DNA of 64,000 nucleotides from Rhodobacteraceae bacterium EL53 (GTDB lineage Bacteria; Pseudomonadota; Alphaproteobacteria; Rhodobacterales; Rhodobacteraceae): NCBI GenBank assembly GCA_900313015.1, contig OMPR01000015.1:228069-292068 (forward strand). Direction: 5' to 3'. Below are positions 52,717 through 60,855 of this stretch, piece after piece (within the stretch, counting starts at the first letter, position 1; every line of letters starts with the position of its first letter). The translations under genes were made by a program, and so were the position numbers. The notes under the pieces are model-generated. The model was not told where the DNA came from, made no database searches, and saw nothing but the letters and a program-made list of their open reading frames with translations.

Positions 52717-54612
52717 TCAGAGCTCCAGATCCCAGATTCGAGTGTCGCCATCGTCAAATCGGAAATATTCCACGTCGGTCAACTGGTCGGTGCCATCCGT
52801 GCCCTCAACCATTACTGTGTTCGAGCCAGTTCGCGTCAGCGTGTAATCCGCGAGGTTACCGTTAAACAGTGCATAATCCGAACCAGCTCCGCCGTCGATG
52901 GTATCATCACCGCCCCCGCCCTTTAGATAGTCCACCCCCTCGAACCCGAACAGGAAATCGTCTCCGTCGAGCCCGGACAGTTGGTTACGCCCCGCATTAC
53001 CGGTCAGGCGGTCGTCAAACGCGGTACCCACTAAGTTCTCGATCTCGAAATACAGATCCCGCGCCGCGTCGCCCTGACTGCCGTAACCGGTTTCCTGATC
53101 GTTCACCCGCGCTCCGCCGCGCAGATTCGCCGTCACTCCAGAAGACGACAAAAAGTAAGTCACAGTATCGACTCCGTCACCACCAAAGTAACGCTCGCGC
53201 CCGCCGGCCGAGCCAACGAACCAATCGTAATCCCCTAAGCCCCGAAAATCGTTCGAATTCCCGTCACCAAAGAACACGTCCTGCCGCGCCGAGCCGGTCA
53301 CCCGTTCGATGCTTTCCAAGGTTAGGCCTCTCGCTAGGTTGGTGTTGTTGGATGGGTTGGCTAAATCAACCAAAACGCCTGTGACCTGTGCGCCTGTCGG
53401 TGGCGCACCATCCGCCGAAAACGCATCCGAAACGATATTTGCACCGACGTTATGCCATTCGACAAAGGTTACCATGTCCTGTCCGGTTCCGCCGTCAAGT
53501 GTGTCATTGCCCCTTGTGGCCACAAACCAGTCATAGTCGCCCGCGCCACGCAAATGGTTGGCGTCGTCGTCACCACGAATGTAGTCGGCATAGATCGTCC
53601 CAGTCACGCGCTCAACATTGCTGATATGCATGATCTCCGAGCTGTCATGATTGCGCGCAATGCCGGCGCCCAGATCGACATTTAACCGAAAGTGCAAATT
53701 GGTGCGATCAGGCGTATCGGCGAGGTTGATAAAGGAAACCATGTCATTGCCTGCCCCTCCATCAATGGTATCGTTTCCGCCACCGGGTGTGATCCAGTCT
53801 GCGCCGCCCCTCGCATTGATAACCTCAGTTGCCACGGTCCCGGACACGTTCTCTCCAGCATCCGTACCCGCGACGGTCGGAGTAGGCGGTATTTGCGACC
53901 GCAGATTGGCCAAAGAAAGTGTCTTATCGCTGAATTGAACATTCTCGATGTCATTGGCCAGCAGATCACGCCCTTCCGAGGACACCAAAAGCAAACCGCT
54001 ATGCTCTTCCTCTACAGTGACTTCGCTTGATGTGACCGACAGTACGGCGGTATCGAAACCTGCTCCGCCCTGCAAAGTATCGTTCCCCGCCCCGCCATTC
54101 AGCGTGTCATTGCCTTCCCCGCCTTGCAGCAAGTCATTGCCGCCAAGACCGTCAATGAAGTCATTTCCTCCATATCCGTTAACCTTGTCGTGGCCATTCG
54201 TCAGACTGAAGGTGTCGTCACCAGAAAGCAGTCTTAAAAAAGCCCGCGCGTCGCTACTGGCTCCCAATGCTCGGAGGTCTGCTTCGGTGAACCCGGGGGC
54301 AAAATCCAAGCGCACGACGCGAATGTCCCCGCTGTCAAAAATGCGATCTTCACTTTCGATAATTGAGACCGCATACACAGGGTCTTCCAAAGCGGAGGGA
54401 ACTGGTCGGCGAAAGTCGTATGGTGTAAAGTCACCCTCAAAAAGCAGCCCGACCCCTCCTAGCCTCTGGTTGAAGGCGGTAGTTCCCGTGACATAGGATG
54501 ACCCAAAGGCATCGCGGGAAAGATTCCCCATATACCAAAAGTTTTCGTTGCTAAGGCCAAGTAAATCGATAGGAACCGAACCGGGTACTGTAGATCCTGT
54601 AACTGTTACCAT
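52717..54612 (-). CDS. RTX calcium-binding repeat protein
   Basis: A 631-residue secreted-type protein with GGxGxDxUx nonapeptide repeats in three groups: residues about 145-200 (GYGGNDFIDGLGGNDLLQGG), about 265-300 (GGGNDTIDGGAGNDMVSF) and about 550-590 (LDGDDFLFGFEGVDYLKGG), with related degenerate repeats (LRGAGDYDWFVATRGNDTLD) between. Such repeats fold as calcium-loaded beta-rolls after type I secretion. The C-terminal 40 residues (YTLTRTGSNTVMVEGTDGTD, then VEYFRFDDG) look like an RTX tail and secretion signal. No enzymatic domain is visible and no ABC exporter is adjacent. ATG 54612 is preferred (GAGG upstream); ATG 54627 is possible. Confidence 0.88.
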   Translation of the reverse strand: MVTVTGSTVPGSVPIDLLGLSNENFWYMGNLSRDAFGSSYVTGTTAFNQRLGGVGLLFEGDFTPYDFRRPVPSALEDPVYAVSIIESEDRIFDSGDIRVVRLDFAPGFTEADLRALGASSDARAFLRLLSGDDTFSLTNGHDKVNGYGGNDFIDGLGGNDLLQGGEGNDTLNGGAGNDTLQGGAGFDTAVLSVTSSEVTVEEEHSGLLLVSSEGRDLLANDIENVQFSDKTLSLANLRSQIPPTPTVAGTDAGENVSGTVATEVINARGGADWITPGGGNDTIDGGAGNDMVSFINLADTPDRTNLHFRLNVDLGAGIARNHDSSEIMHISNVERVTGTIYADYIRGDDDANHLRGAGDYDWFVATRGNDTLDGGTGQDMVTFVEWHNVGANIVSDAFSADGAPPTGAQVTGVLVDLANPSNNTNLARGLTLESIERVTGSARQDVFFGDGNSNDFRGLGDYDWFVGSAGGRERYFGGDGVDTVTYFLSSSGVTANLRGGARVNDQETGYGSQGDAARDLYFEIENLVGTAFDDRLTGNAGRNQLSGLDGDDFLFGFEGVDYLKGGGGDDTIDGGAGSDYALFNGNLADYTLTRTGSNTVMVEGTDGTDQLTDVEYFRFDDGDTRIWDLEL

Positions 54613-54758
54613 TGCCTGCGACCTCATCGTTAATTTACTCAGCGAATAACCAATTCGCCATATGGGTGCAACGAACAAAAATAATACAACTCCACACTAC
54701 TAATCGTGCATTGCGGGTATTTAAAATGCAGCCGAACCCTCTCTCTTCATCACAACCT

Positions 54759-54883
54759 CTAGATGTTCAGATACGTGCCATCAAAGCAAATAGTTTCCAT
54801 GTGTGTCAGCTGGCTGACACAATTCGAGCCCGCAACCGTTTGCGTACCCGAGCCGGTCAATGTCAACGAACAATTTGCCGCTA
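54759..54883 (-). pseudogene. Relic of an RTX protein C-terminus
   Basis: On the minus strand, one frame reads CSLTLTGSGTQTVAGSN, then QLTHMETICFDGTYLNI and a TAG stop (54759-54761). This aligns with the tail of the neighbouring RTX protein (YTLTRTGSNTVMVEGTDGTD, QLTDVEYFRFDDGDTRI). The rest is gone. It indicates that a second RTX gene once stood here, or a duplication that decayed. Confidence 0.7.
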
Positions 54884-54924
54884 GGCCTGTAGACGACTAA
54901 TAGCCAATCACTGCGGGAGCCATG

Positions 54925-54965
54925 CAAGTGACTTTGCAAAGCCCGCTTCCTGCGCATTTCCGACA
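54925..54965 (+). repeat. Partial copy of the dispersed repeat
   Basis: CAAGTGACTTTGCAAAGCCC and CTTCCTGCGCATTTCCGACA preserve the first third of the repeat; the hairpin part is missing. Confidence 0.5.
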
Positions 54966-55060
54966 TTGTGGCCGGCTTAGGCTCCGTCCGTTTCCGGCTC
55001 CTTTGGAGGCTTTTGGCTGCGCAGATGTTGGGGGAGTCGGTTTCTGGCCATCGGCATTCC

Positions 55061-55555
55061 TCACATCAGCTTTGATCGGTCAAACGGGTCGGCTTGGGTT
55101 TCGCCCCCAAGATTGCGCGCTGCATCGCGTTCGGCCTTCGCACGACTAGAGCGGGTGTTTTTCTGACTGACACTCATCGTTGTGATCCCAATTCGGCGGC
55201 TAACCGCGTTAATTGTAGCAACCAGATTCATATGCAGTTTGGCTGCTGGATTTGGGCGCGGTTCTAGGCCCGTTCGACCGCCATAAACGACATACCCCTC
55301 GGCTGTCAGTTTTCGTAGTAGCGCGGTTGCATTTGTATGCATTTGCGCCAACCCGGCCAAGTCGAGAATGTCAACGGGTTGCCAGTCTAGGAAAGCACGA
55401 TACTCTTGCAAACCGTTAAAGATTTGCAGCGTTTTTTCGTCGGGGGTGGGGCCAGCTACAAGCGGCCACGGGTACAATCGTCCTGCATTTTGAGCGGCTT
55501 CTAGTTGCCCGGCTGTCGATCTGACATTCACCTGTAAATCCTTATAATTCGCCAT
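55061..55555 (-). CDS. Phage terminase small subunit, P27-like
   Basis: A 164-residue protein. A helical N-terminal half (AGRLYPWPLVAGPTPDEKTL, then LQEYRAFLDWQPVDILDLAG) is followed by a segment typical of P27-family small terminases: ALLRKLTAEGYVVYGGRTG, then PNPAAKLHMNLVATINAVSR and RRIGIT. Small terminases bind the pac or cos site and load the large subunit for packaging; here no large subunit, portal or capsid gene follows. That is the pattern of phage satellites, which carry their own small terminase to redirect a helper's packaging. ATG 55555 (MANYKDL) is chosen; ATG 55573 is possible. Confidence 0.7.
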   Translation of the reverse strand: MANYKDLQVNVRSTAGQLEAAQNAGRLYPWPLVAGPTPDEKTLQIFNGLQEYRAFLDWQPVDILDLAGLAQMHTNATALLRKLTAEGYVVYGGRTGLEPRPNPAAKLHMNLVATINAVSRRIGITTMSVSQKNTRSSRAKAERDAARNLGGETQADPFDRSKLM

Positions 55556-55997
55556 GATCTTACGTAAATTCATGAAAATAGGCAACGTTTTAGCGCGGAT
55601 GAATGGCTGTAACTTACCCCCCTGCATCTCAACTGTCTGACATTTACCTATATAAAAGTGGTTTCATGTGTTGGATGAAAATCCTAACTCCCCAGCGCGG
55701 TGATACCCCCTTAGCCCGACCTTTGACCTACCCTCCCCCAACATGCAGCACCGGCCCGGTTTGCAGGGCTGGGGAAGTCAAGGGTTTTCGACCATTCCTG
55801 CAAGAAATCGGACGTGCTGCACACCACGTCCAACGCCCCATTCGATACCCCCATTGCACCGCCCGAGACGTGCAGTGTTGCAGGTAGCTGGGCAGGTCGG
55901 GCGGTCACTGTGCAGGACGTGCAGCGCGTATCGTGCAGATGTTGGTGGGGGATGTTGGTGCAGGGTTGGTGCATGGCTGGGGCGGGTGTGCCACCCC

Positions 55998-56145
55998 TTA
56001 TGCGCGCTGTGCTTAATGAACTTATACGTGATGTGCTTAATGTGGGTGCATTATACGTGGGGTGTTTAACGCACATGCATTATACGCGATGTACTTAATG
56101 TTCGTGCAGCATTTAAGTGGTGCATTATGTACAAAATGTTTAACG
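55998..56145. repeat. Five 21-bp iterons, candidate replication origin
   Basis: Repeats at 55998-56018, 56022-56042, 56051-56071, 56080-56100 and 56125-56145 share TTATACG at one end and TGYTTAAYG at the other. The best-conserved are the second, third and fourth. Start-to-start spacings are 24, 29, 29 and 45 bp. They lie 140 bp past the 3' end of the primase-helicase gene. In P4-like elements the replication protein binds such iterons, so this is a likely origin; binding is inference. Confidence 0.75.
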
Positions 56146-56170
56146 CTCAGCTGCTTTTAACCTTGTTTGA

Positions 56171-56197
56171 GGCCCGGAAGGCCCGGAAGGCCCGGAA
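56171..56197. repeat. Triple 9-bp tandem repeat
   Basis: Three exact copies of GGCCCGGAA in tandem next to the iterons. Related CCGGGCTTTCGGGCC follows near 56260 and may pair with it. It may be part of the origin or a 3' hairpin of the primase transcript. Confidence 0.7.
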
Positions 56198-56285
56198 GAA
56201 TCTTATTAACTACGTGAAGAGGGTAAAAACACAGTAGTGTAGAGCAATAGGTTGGATTTATCCGGGCTTTCGGGCCTGCACGTCT

Positions 56286-58979
56286 CTAGGCACCAAAACC
56301 ACTAACAGTCAGACCAGCCCAGCCGCGCGTCCTGTTGTTGTAGTGGTTGAGGCGGCGTGTATGTTGAATTGGGAAGTCCCTGCCGTTCACACTCTTCGAG
56401 AAACCAACCAAGCTGTAGCCAGCAACGTCCGCGTTGTCCTGAGCGTAGGTCTCGAACAATGCAAAAAGTTCCTCTGCACTTATGAAGTCGTCCGGGTTAC
56501 TAGTGAACTTGACGCAATCCGCAAAGAACATTCCGACCGGGTCCATCCGAACCTTCGCGCGTCGTGCAATGCGGCTGTCAGTTTCGTTGTCGCTGAACCG
56601 CCCTGCTTTAGTTAGCCGTTGCCAACCTTGCCACGCCCAAAACAAGATGACGTCCGCATCTACTGCCAGCTTGTTGGCGAGACCTAAGTCCTCACTCCCA
56701 GCATGCGAGACGCCCAGATGCACGTACTTAAACCTTGCCGCGACAACACCATCGCGATCTCGGAACGACGGAACAGAATTCGAAATCACGACCAGACGGG
56801 CCTCAATCTTACCCTCCCAATCCAGTTTATTCTTTCTCGGCACAGTGACGTTGTCTTCACCCGTTAGTGTCAGGATCGTCTCAGCAATCATGTCATGATT
56901 TGCGGTCTTACCTATCCGCACGTCTGGTAAGAATACGACTGACTTCCCGATCATCGGTTCTGTTCCGAAGTCGCCGCCAAGTTTGCTTGCGCTTAGGCTG
57001 GTCGTCTTCGTTCCCAGCAGATGCTTGAGAACACCAGCGTATGTGCCTTTGCCGCTGCGTGATTGTCCTGTGATCATGAACGCTTTTTGGAAGTGGGTCG
57101 CACCGCTCAACAAGTACCCTGTGATCTCTTGGATCAGGTTCAACTGACCGTCAAACACACTCGTGAAGAATTGTTCCGCGTCGGTGCCCTCCATGGGCTT
57201 GTCGCGTTCCCAATTAGCCGCGACATGGGTCATGTTGAAAAACGCGGGGGTGTGAGCCACCAGCAGGCCGGTGTTGAAGTCCAGCAGGCCGTTCTGGACG
57301 CTCATCCATTGGCCGGGGCGCTGGTCTGACCAACCAAGGGGTGTCTGCATCGGTTGGCTTGTCAGTGAGCGTAGCGCAGCGACGTAGTTCTTTCTGGTCG
57401 CGATACTCGGGGGCAAAATATCGTGAACCCAAACGCCGTCTTTCTTCACCGCCACACACAAACACTTGCTCATCCAGTTGAACATCAAATCCATCAGCCA
57501 ACTCTCAGCAACAGGTTCCCAGTGCGTCGTGACCCAGATGTATGTTTGCTCTTGCCACGTTCGGATTGTCGGCTGGCCGTTGCATATGAACAAACCGTCA
57601 ATCAACATTTGCAGGTTGGTTAGGAGGTCGCGTGGGTCCACCCTCACACGCTCCGCAAGCGGCAACGGGGTCATAGACCACAAGACACCCGGATCAGGCC
57701 TAACAACCCCCACAGGCTCAGCAGGGGCAACCACAGGCTCAGCAGGGGAAAGGATGGGCATCATCCTGTATATGGTGGGCTTGTCGCCGCCTGAGTGGGC
57801 AAAGCTCTTAAGATGTGGCTGGTGGCCTTCGGTGTAAATCTTGGCCGTCGTGTCGCTGCCGTAATCCGGTTCGATGGGGTCTCGGCATGTCACGCAGTCC
57901 CAACTGGCCGGATTGCTCATAATGTCGCGTACTGTTGTTGTGCCCTTCGACGTGCGCAAGACAACATCCAGCCCCAAGACTCCACCTCTCATTTGCTCTA
58001 CCTGTCGGGTTGCGTCTGCTTCGCTCAAGTCTGGGTTCTTAGACATCAGCGCGGCTGTGGTGTCTGTCTTGTGTTGTGCTTGGGCGGTTTCCATCTGTGG
58101 TTTCATCTTGGCCTCAGCCGCCTTGCACATTGCCTCAAACGCTACTTCCTCTTCGGCGGTCAAATCGGGGAAGGTCTCGCGCGTATCCAGCGTTGGCGAC
58201 TCAGCGACATGATGAAACGCCTTCGTCTGTGTCAGGTCGCCATTCATCGCCGCGTGAAGGTAAATTGGCTGACTCGGCACACGCATAGCCCGGTCAACAA
58301 CTGTCCGTCGCAGGAATCCGCCTGACTTGCTGATCTTGTGTTGTCCGTAGCCATTGAGGATCGCGCGTCTGAACATCACATCCAGCGCACGGGGGATATC
58401 CTTCCCATCCGCCACAAGAATGTAGCAATGCGCGCCCTTGAGCAGCACAACGGGTAAGCCCATCATTGACACGTTGCTGCCAGAGCTAGACGTCAGCAGG
58501 CGCTCACACGCGCCCAACTGAGGCAATGCGGCGGTCAATTGTGCATCCACGTCACCCAGCGTCTGCATTGTCCATAGATCGTCCATATCAATCACCAGCA
58601 GGGCGGGGCCGCTAGGGTGTGAAAGGTGTGCGTTGTTCCGGGATATAAGGGGCGCGCCAGTGTCTGTCCGGGTGCCCTCTGCGACCTCATACCCAACACA
58701 CACACCGGCCTCACACCGGGATACACCTGCGGTCATTGACCACTTGTGATTGACGCTTGGGAGCCAATCTTTCAGCTGTGTCAGGGAGGCAAAGCGCGTC
58801 GTGCAGTAGTCCGCCTGCGACATTGCGCCGTGTGTGCCTTTCTTGACGCCGGTCTCGGTCATCTGGAAATATTTGCCCGGTGCGGCATTGTTGGGGTGGG
58901 TGTGCCGGTACAGACCCACTTGGAAACCGGCTGTGCTTTGTTGTTGCGCGACGGGATCGGTCTGCGGTAGGTGTGTCAC
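56286..58979 (-). CDS. P4-type primase-helicase of a phage satellite or plasmid
   Basis: An 897-residue replication protein. ALLVIDMDD (about 126-134) looks like the DxD metal site of an archaeo-eukaryotic-type primase. Residues about 560-780 are a D5/superfamily 3 helicase: Walker A GQSRSGKGT (about 638-646) after FMITGQ, a Walker B-like VVFLPDVRIG, and the sensor segment RLVVISNSVPSFRDRDGVVA. FDGQLNLIQEITGYLLSG is typical of phage P4 and D5 helicases. The C-terminus may bind the iterons downstream. The start is GTG 58979 with AGGAG 9 bases upstream. With the small terminase it forms the core of a satellite-like element. Confidence 0.88.
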   Translation of the reverse strand: MTHLPQTDPVAQQQSTAGFQVGLYRHTHPNNAAPGKYFQMTETGVKKGTHGAMSQADYCTTRFASLTQLKDWLPSVNHKWSMTAGVSRCEAGVCVGYEVAEGTRTDTGAPLISRNNAHLSHPSGPALLVIDMDDLWTMQTLGDVDAQLTAALPQLGACERLLTSSSGSNVSMMGLPVVLLKGAHCYILVADGKDIPRALDVMFRRAILNGYGQHKISKSGGFLRRTVVDRAMRVPSQPIYLHAAMNGDLTQTKAFHHVAESPTLDTRETFPDLTAEEEVAFEAMCKAAEAKMKPQMETAQAQHKTDTTAALMSKNPDLSEADATRQVEQMRGGVLGLDVVLRTSKGTTTVRDIMSNPASWDCVTCRDPIEPDYGSDTTAKIYTEGHQPHLKSFAHSGGDKPTIYRMMPILSPAEPVVAPAEPVGVVRPDPGVLWSMTPLPLAERVRVDPRDLLTNLQMLIDGLFICNGQPTIRTWQEQTYIWVTTHWEPVAESWLMDLMFNWMSKCLCVAVKKDGVWVHDILPPSIATRKNYVAALRSLTSQPMQTPLGWSDQRPGQWMSVQNGLLDFNTGLLVAHTPAFFNMTHVAANWERDKPMEGTDAEQFFTSVFDGQLNLIQEITGYLLSGATHFQKAFMITGQSRSGKGTYAGVLKHLLGTKTTSLSASKLGGDFGTEPMIGKSVVFLPDVRIGKTANHDMIAETILTLTGEDNVTVPRKNKLDWEGKIEARLVVISNSVPSFRDRDGVVAARFKYVHLGVSHAGSEDLGLANKLAVDADVILFWAWQGWQRLTKAGRFSDNETDSRIARRAKVRMDPVGMFFADCVKFTSNPDDFISAEELFALFETYAQDNADVAGYSLVGFSKSVNGRDFPIQHTRRLNHYNNRTRGWAGLTVSGFGA

Positions 58980-59680
58980 ACGAGAATACTCCTATGCTTG
59001 CGCTGGTTGCACATTGGATTACGGGCCGGATGGGATGACTCCCCACCCGGCCCAACTCTTTCCAGCATCCCCCAAATCCAGCATCAGGGCCAGAAGTTTG
59101 AGTTTTTGTCTTACAGAAACAACGGCTTAGCTTTGATCTGACAGGACAATATTCTCTGCCATGTCAATTTGAGCCAATCTGGCCATAAGATAAATTAACG
59201 GTAACTCGTCATTACGATAAGTTCTTCTTATCACACCATCAGAATGGCGCGTTAGATCAGTCTCAGGGACGTCATAGGACACCTCCAATCAAAGGGGGGC
59301 CTTCGCTACAGAGGAGGCCCCCCCAATCCAAGAGGTATCCTCACAGGCGGCATAGGACACCTTCGCTTCTTCTAATGCCACCTCTGTAGCGATGGCCTTC
59401 CCAATCCAAGAGGGGTCCTCACAGGCGGCATAGGATACCTTCGCCTTATGGGGGGGTCACCTCTGTAGCGATGCCCCCCCCAATCCAAGAGGTATCCTCA
59501 CAGGCGCGCTACCTGCTAGTCAGGTTCAGTTCTTCTTTCCCCAGCTCATCGACGGGCACCTTGCTTCCACGCCTCCTGCGACGTCATAGATAATGAGAAT
59601 CTTTCAGCAACCGGGGGCTGTGACCGGCTCCCCTTCCCTCATAAACTACTGATATTATTTACATATAAGGTAGGGCACAA
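58980..59680. other. Gene-free region with a tandem repeat array
   Basis: 700 bp between the divergently placed primase and the right att region. It carries the 78-79-bp repeats at 59323-59507 and a related incomplete unit at about 59260-59322. No protein gene is supported. Confidence 0.55.
59323..59507. repeat. 78-79-bp direct repeats with GC hairpins
   Basis: Units start with CCAATCCAAGAGG at 59323, 59401 and 59480. Each continues TCCTCACAGGCG; the first two add GCATAGGAYACCTTCGC and then CACCTCTGTAGCGATG before the next unit. C- or G-runs between units can pair (for example GGGGGGCCT at about 59294 with AGGCCCCCC ending at 59324). The third copy is truncated. Candidate roles include a packaging site, a regulator-binding array or a structured RNA; none can be proved here. 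Confidence 0.75.
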
Positions 59681-60784
59681 ATGCTGGACGTTGAACAACT
59701 CATGCGGGAAGAAATGCGCAACATAATCCGTGAACAGATAAATATGAACGATTGCAAATCCGTGTACACCGGTTCGATTCCGGTACTCGCCTCCAAATTT
59801 TTCAATGACTTACAGAGCATTGCGCTACTTTCAGCGTTTCGGTTTACAGGCCGGTTTACACAGCAACCCCCAAATGCCAGCTTGATCACGTTGCCAAACC
59901 AACAGTCAGGCACCAAATTTGATAGTAATTTTCAGTCCCGTGGCGGAGGCGTTGTATCAGATTTCTCTTTTGAAGATTTACTGGGGATTGGCTTCGTTGA
60001 AGTTGCGGAATGGGTCTGCGACGGGGGTGATCTTTCCTACCAGGTAAACCTGGGCACCGAGCGTGTCGCTCGAGCTTTGATGAATGAACCGAATGCTCTG
60101 TACGCATTCCAGCATGATGAGACCATCCTCTACATTGGCAAAACCACGCGTAGCCTGCAGAAACGGTTTCGGGGCTATCAACGACCTGGGAAAACTCAAC
60201 GCACCAACATCCGTTGCAACCAAAAGATAAAGAAGCTTCTTGCGGGCGGGCATTCGGTTCGTATTCTTGGTTTTGTACCGGTAACCCATTTTCGGTACGG
60301 CGACTTCGAAATCAATCTTGCAGCAGGACTGGAAGATTCTTTGATTAGAGCGATCAACCCGCCATGGAATGGCGGAGATCGCGGAAGTGCCATTTCTGAG
60401 ACGGAAGAGCGCGAAGCCGCCGAAGAATGCACACCTGCAAATCCCCTACACTACCAGGACAACCCGGCACGGGGCCGCAGATTTCCGTTCACACTGGCGA
60501 AAACCTATTTCTCAAAAGGAACGGTCAACACTGGGGTCGCTGCAAGTGAGTTCCTTGGTGAAGACGGTGAGCCCATGCTTGTTAAGTTCGGGGATGGCTG
60601 GAAGGACGTAAGCTCTCGCATCAACAGAACAGCCAACAAATCCGGAGGAGTTAGAATCGTGGGAAACAACCGCGCGATAGCGCAGTGGTTTCAGCGGCAT
60701 TTCAAAGAAGGTGAGACAATCACATTTGAAGTGATTGATGCCAACACAATTCGTTTCAATCAGCCCGAAACATCAAAAGGTTAA
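59681..60784 (+). CDS. GIY-YIG nuclease, probable restriction endonuclease
   Basis: The open frame spans 367 residues, but roughly the first 85 come from read-through of the att-like repeat (CKSVYTGSIPVLASK is translated tRNA sequence) and are probably not native. The real protein likely begins near SFEDLLGIGFVEVAEW (about 59964), with no clear start codon. The nuclease core is ALYAFQHDETILYIGKTTRS with the Arg of LQKRFRGYQ, and EDSLIRAINPPWN supplies the metal-binding Glu and Asn. The C-terminal 100 residues (FSKGTVNTGVAASEFLG, then GVRIVGNNRAIAQWFQRHF) may be a B3-like DNA-recognition domain. No methyltransferase is adjacent. Probably cuts foreign or modified DNA. Confidence 0.7.
   Translation: MLDVEQLMREEMRNIIREQINMNDCKSVYTGSIPVLASKFFNDLQSIALLSAFRFTGRFTQQPPNASLITLPNQQSGTKFDSNFQSRGGGVVSDFSFEDLLGIGFVEVAEWVCDGGDLSYQVNLGTERVARALMNEPNALYAFQHDETILYIGKTTRSLQKRFRGYQRPGKTQRTNIRCNQKIKKLLAGGHSVRILGFVPVTHFRYGDFEINLAAGLEDSLIRAINPPWNGGDRGSAISETEEREAAEECTPANPLHYQDNPARGRRFPFTLAKTYFSKGTVNTGVAASEFLGEDGEPMLVKFGDGWKDVSSRINRTANKSGGVRIVGNNRAIAQWFQRHFKEGETITFEVIDANTIRFNQPETSKG
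59750..59795 (+). repeat. Right 46-bp attachment-like repeat (3' half of tRNA-Cys)
   Basis: Identical to 12267-12312 and in the same orientation, with the GCA anticodon loop, T-arm and acceptor end but no tRNA 5' half. It is read through by the long frame that continues into the GIY-YIG gene. Confidence 0.88.
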
Positions 60785-60855
60785 GCGACTGAGATTTCTG
60801 TTTCTACCATTAAAACGGGGATGACATTCTCTCAACCTCGCCATAGCCTGGCGCC

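Larger units (their letters stand above)
54613..55060. other. Decayed region with RTX tail relic and repeat fragment
   Basis: No intact gene. It holds the degenerate RTX C-terminus (54759-54883) and a partial dispersed repeat (54925-54965). It separates the RTX gene from the satellite-like module. Confidence 0.5.
55556..56285. other. Gene-free region holding a candidate replication origin
   Basis: 730 bp between the small terminase and the primase gene. It contains many GTGCAG and TTGGTGCA words (55860-55975), five 21-bp iterons (55998-56145) and a 9-bp triple repeat (56171-56197). Open frames across it are repetitive and unsupported. Confidence 0.6.
12267..59795. mobile_element. Candidate 47.5-kb integrated island bounded by tRNA-Cys 3'-end repeats
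   Basis: Two identical 46-bp direct repeats (12267-12312 and 59750-59795) bound BREX, the GHKL-DUF3883 gene, two paralogous cassettes and a satellite-like replication module. The repeat equals the anticodon-to-CCA half of a tRNA-Cys(GCA) gene, a classic tyrosine-integrase target. Neither copy has the tRNA 5' half, so the intact gene should lie outside the window, probably to the left. No intact integrase lies inside the interval; a truncated one is 1.9 kb to its right. The interval may be several nested elements rather than one, since 38-55 kb looks more like ordinary chromosome. Confidence 0.5.

Noticed and set aside
55711..56098. Long frames across the iteron region on both strands
   Set aside because: They arise from repeat sequence; residues are repetitive (many Cys, Thr, His) and no start signal is seen.
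59323..59507. A CRISPR array
   Set aside because: Units of 78-79 bp contain long conserved blocks with no short uniform repeat and no unique spacers of regular length, and no cas genes are present.
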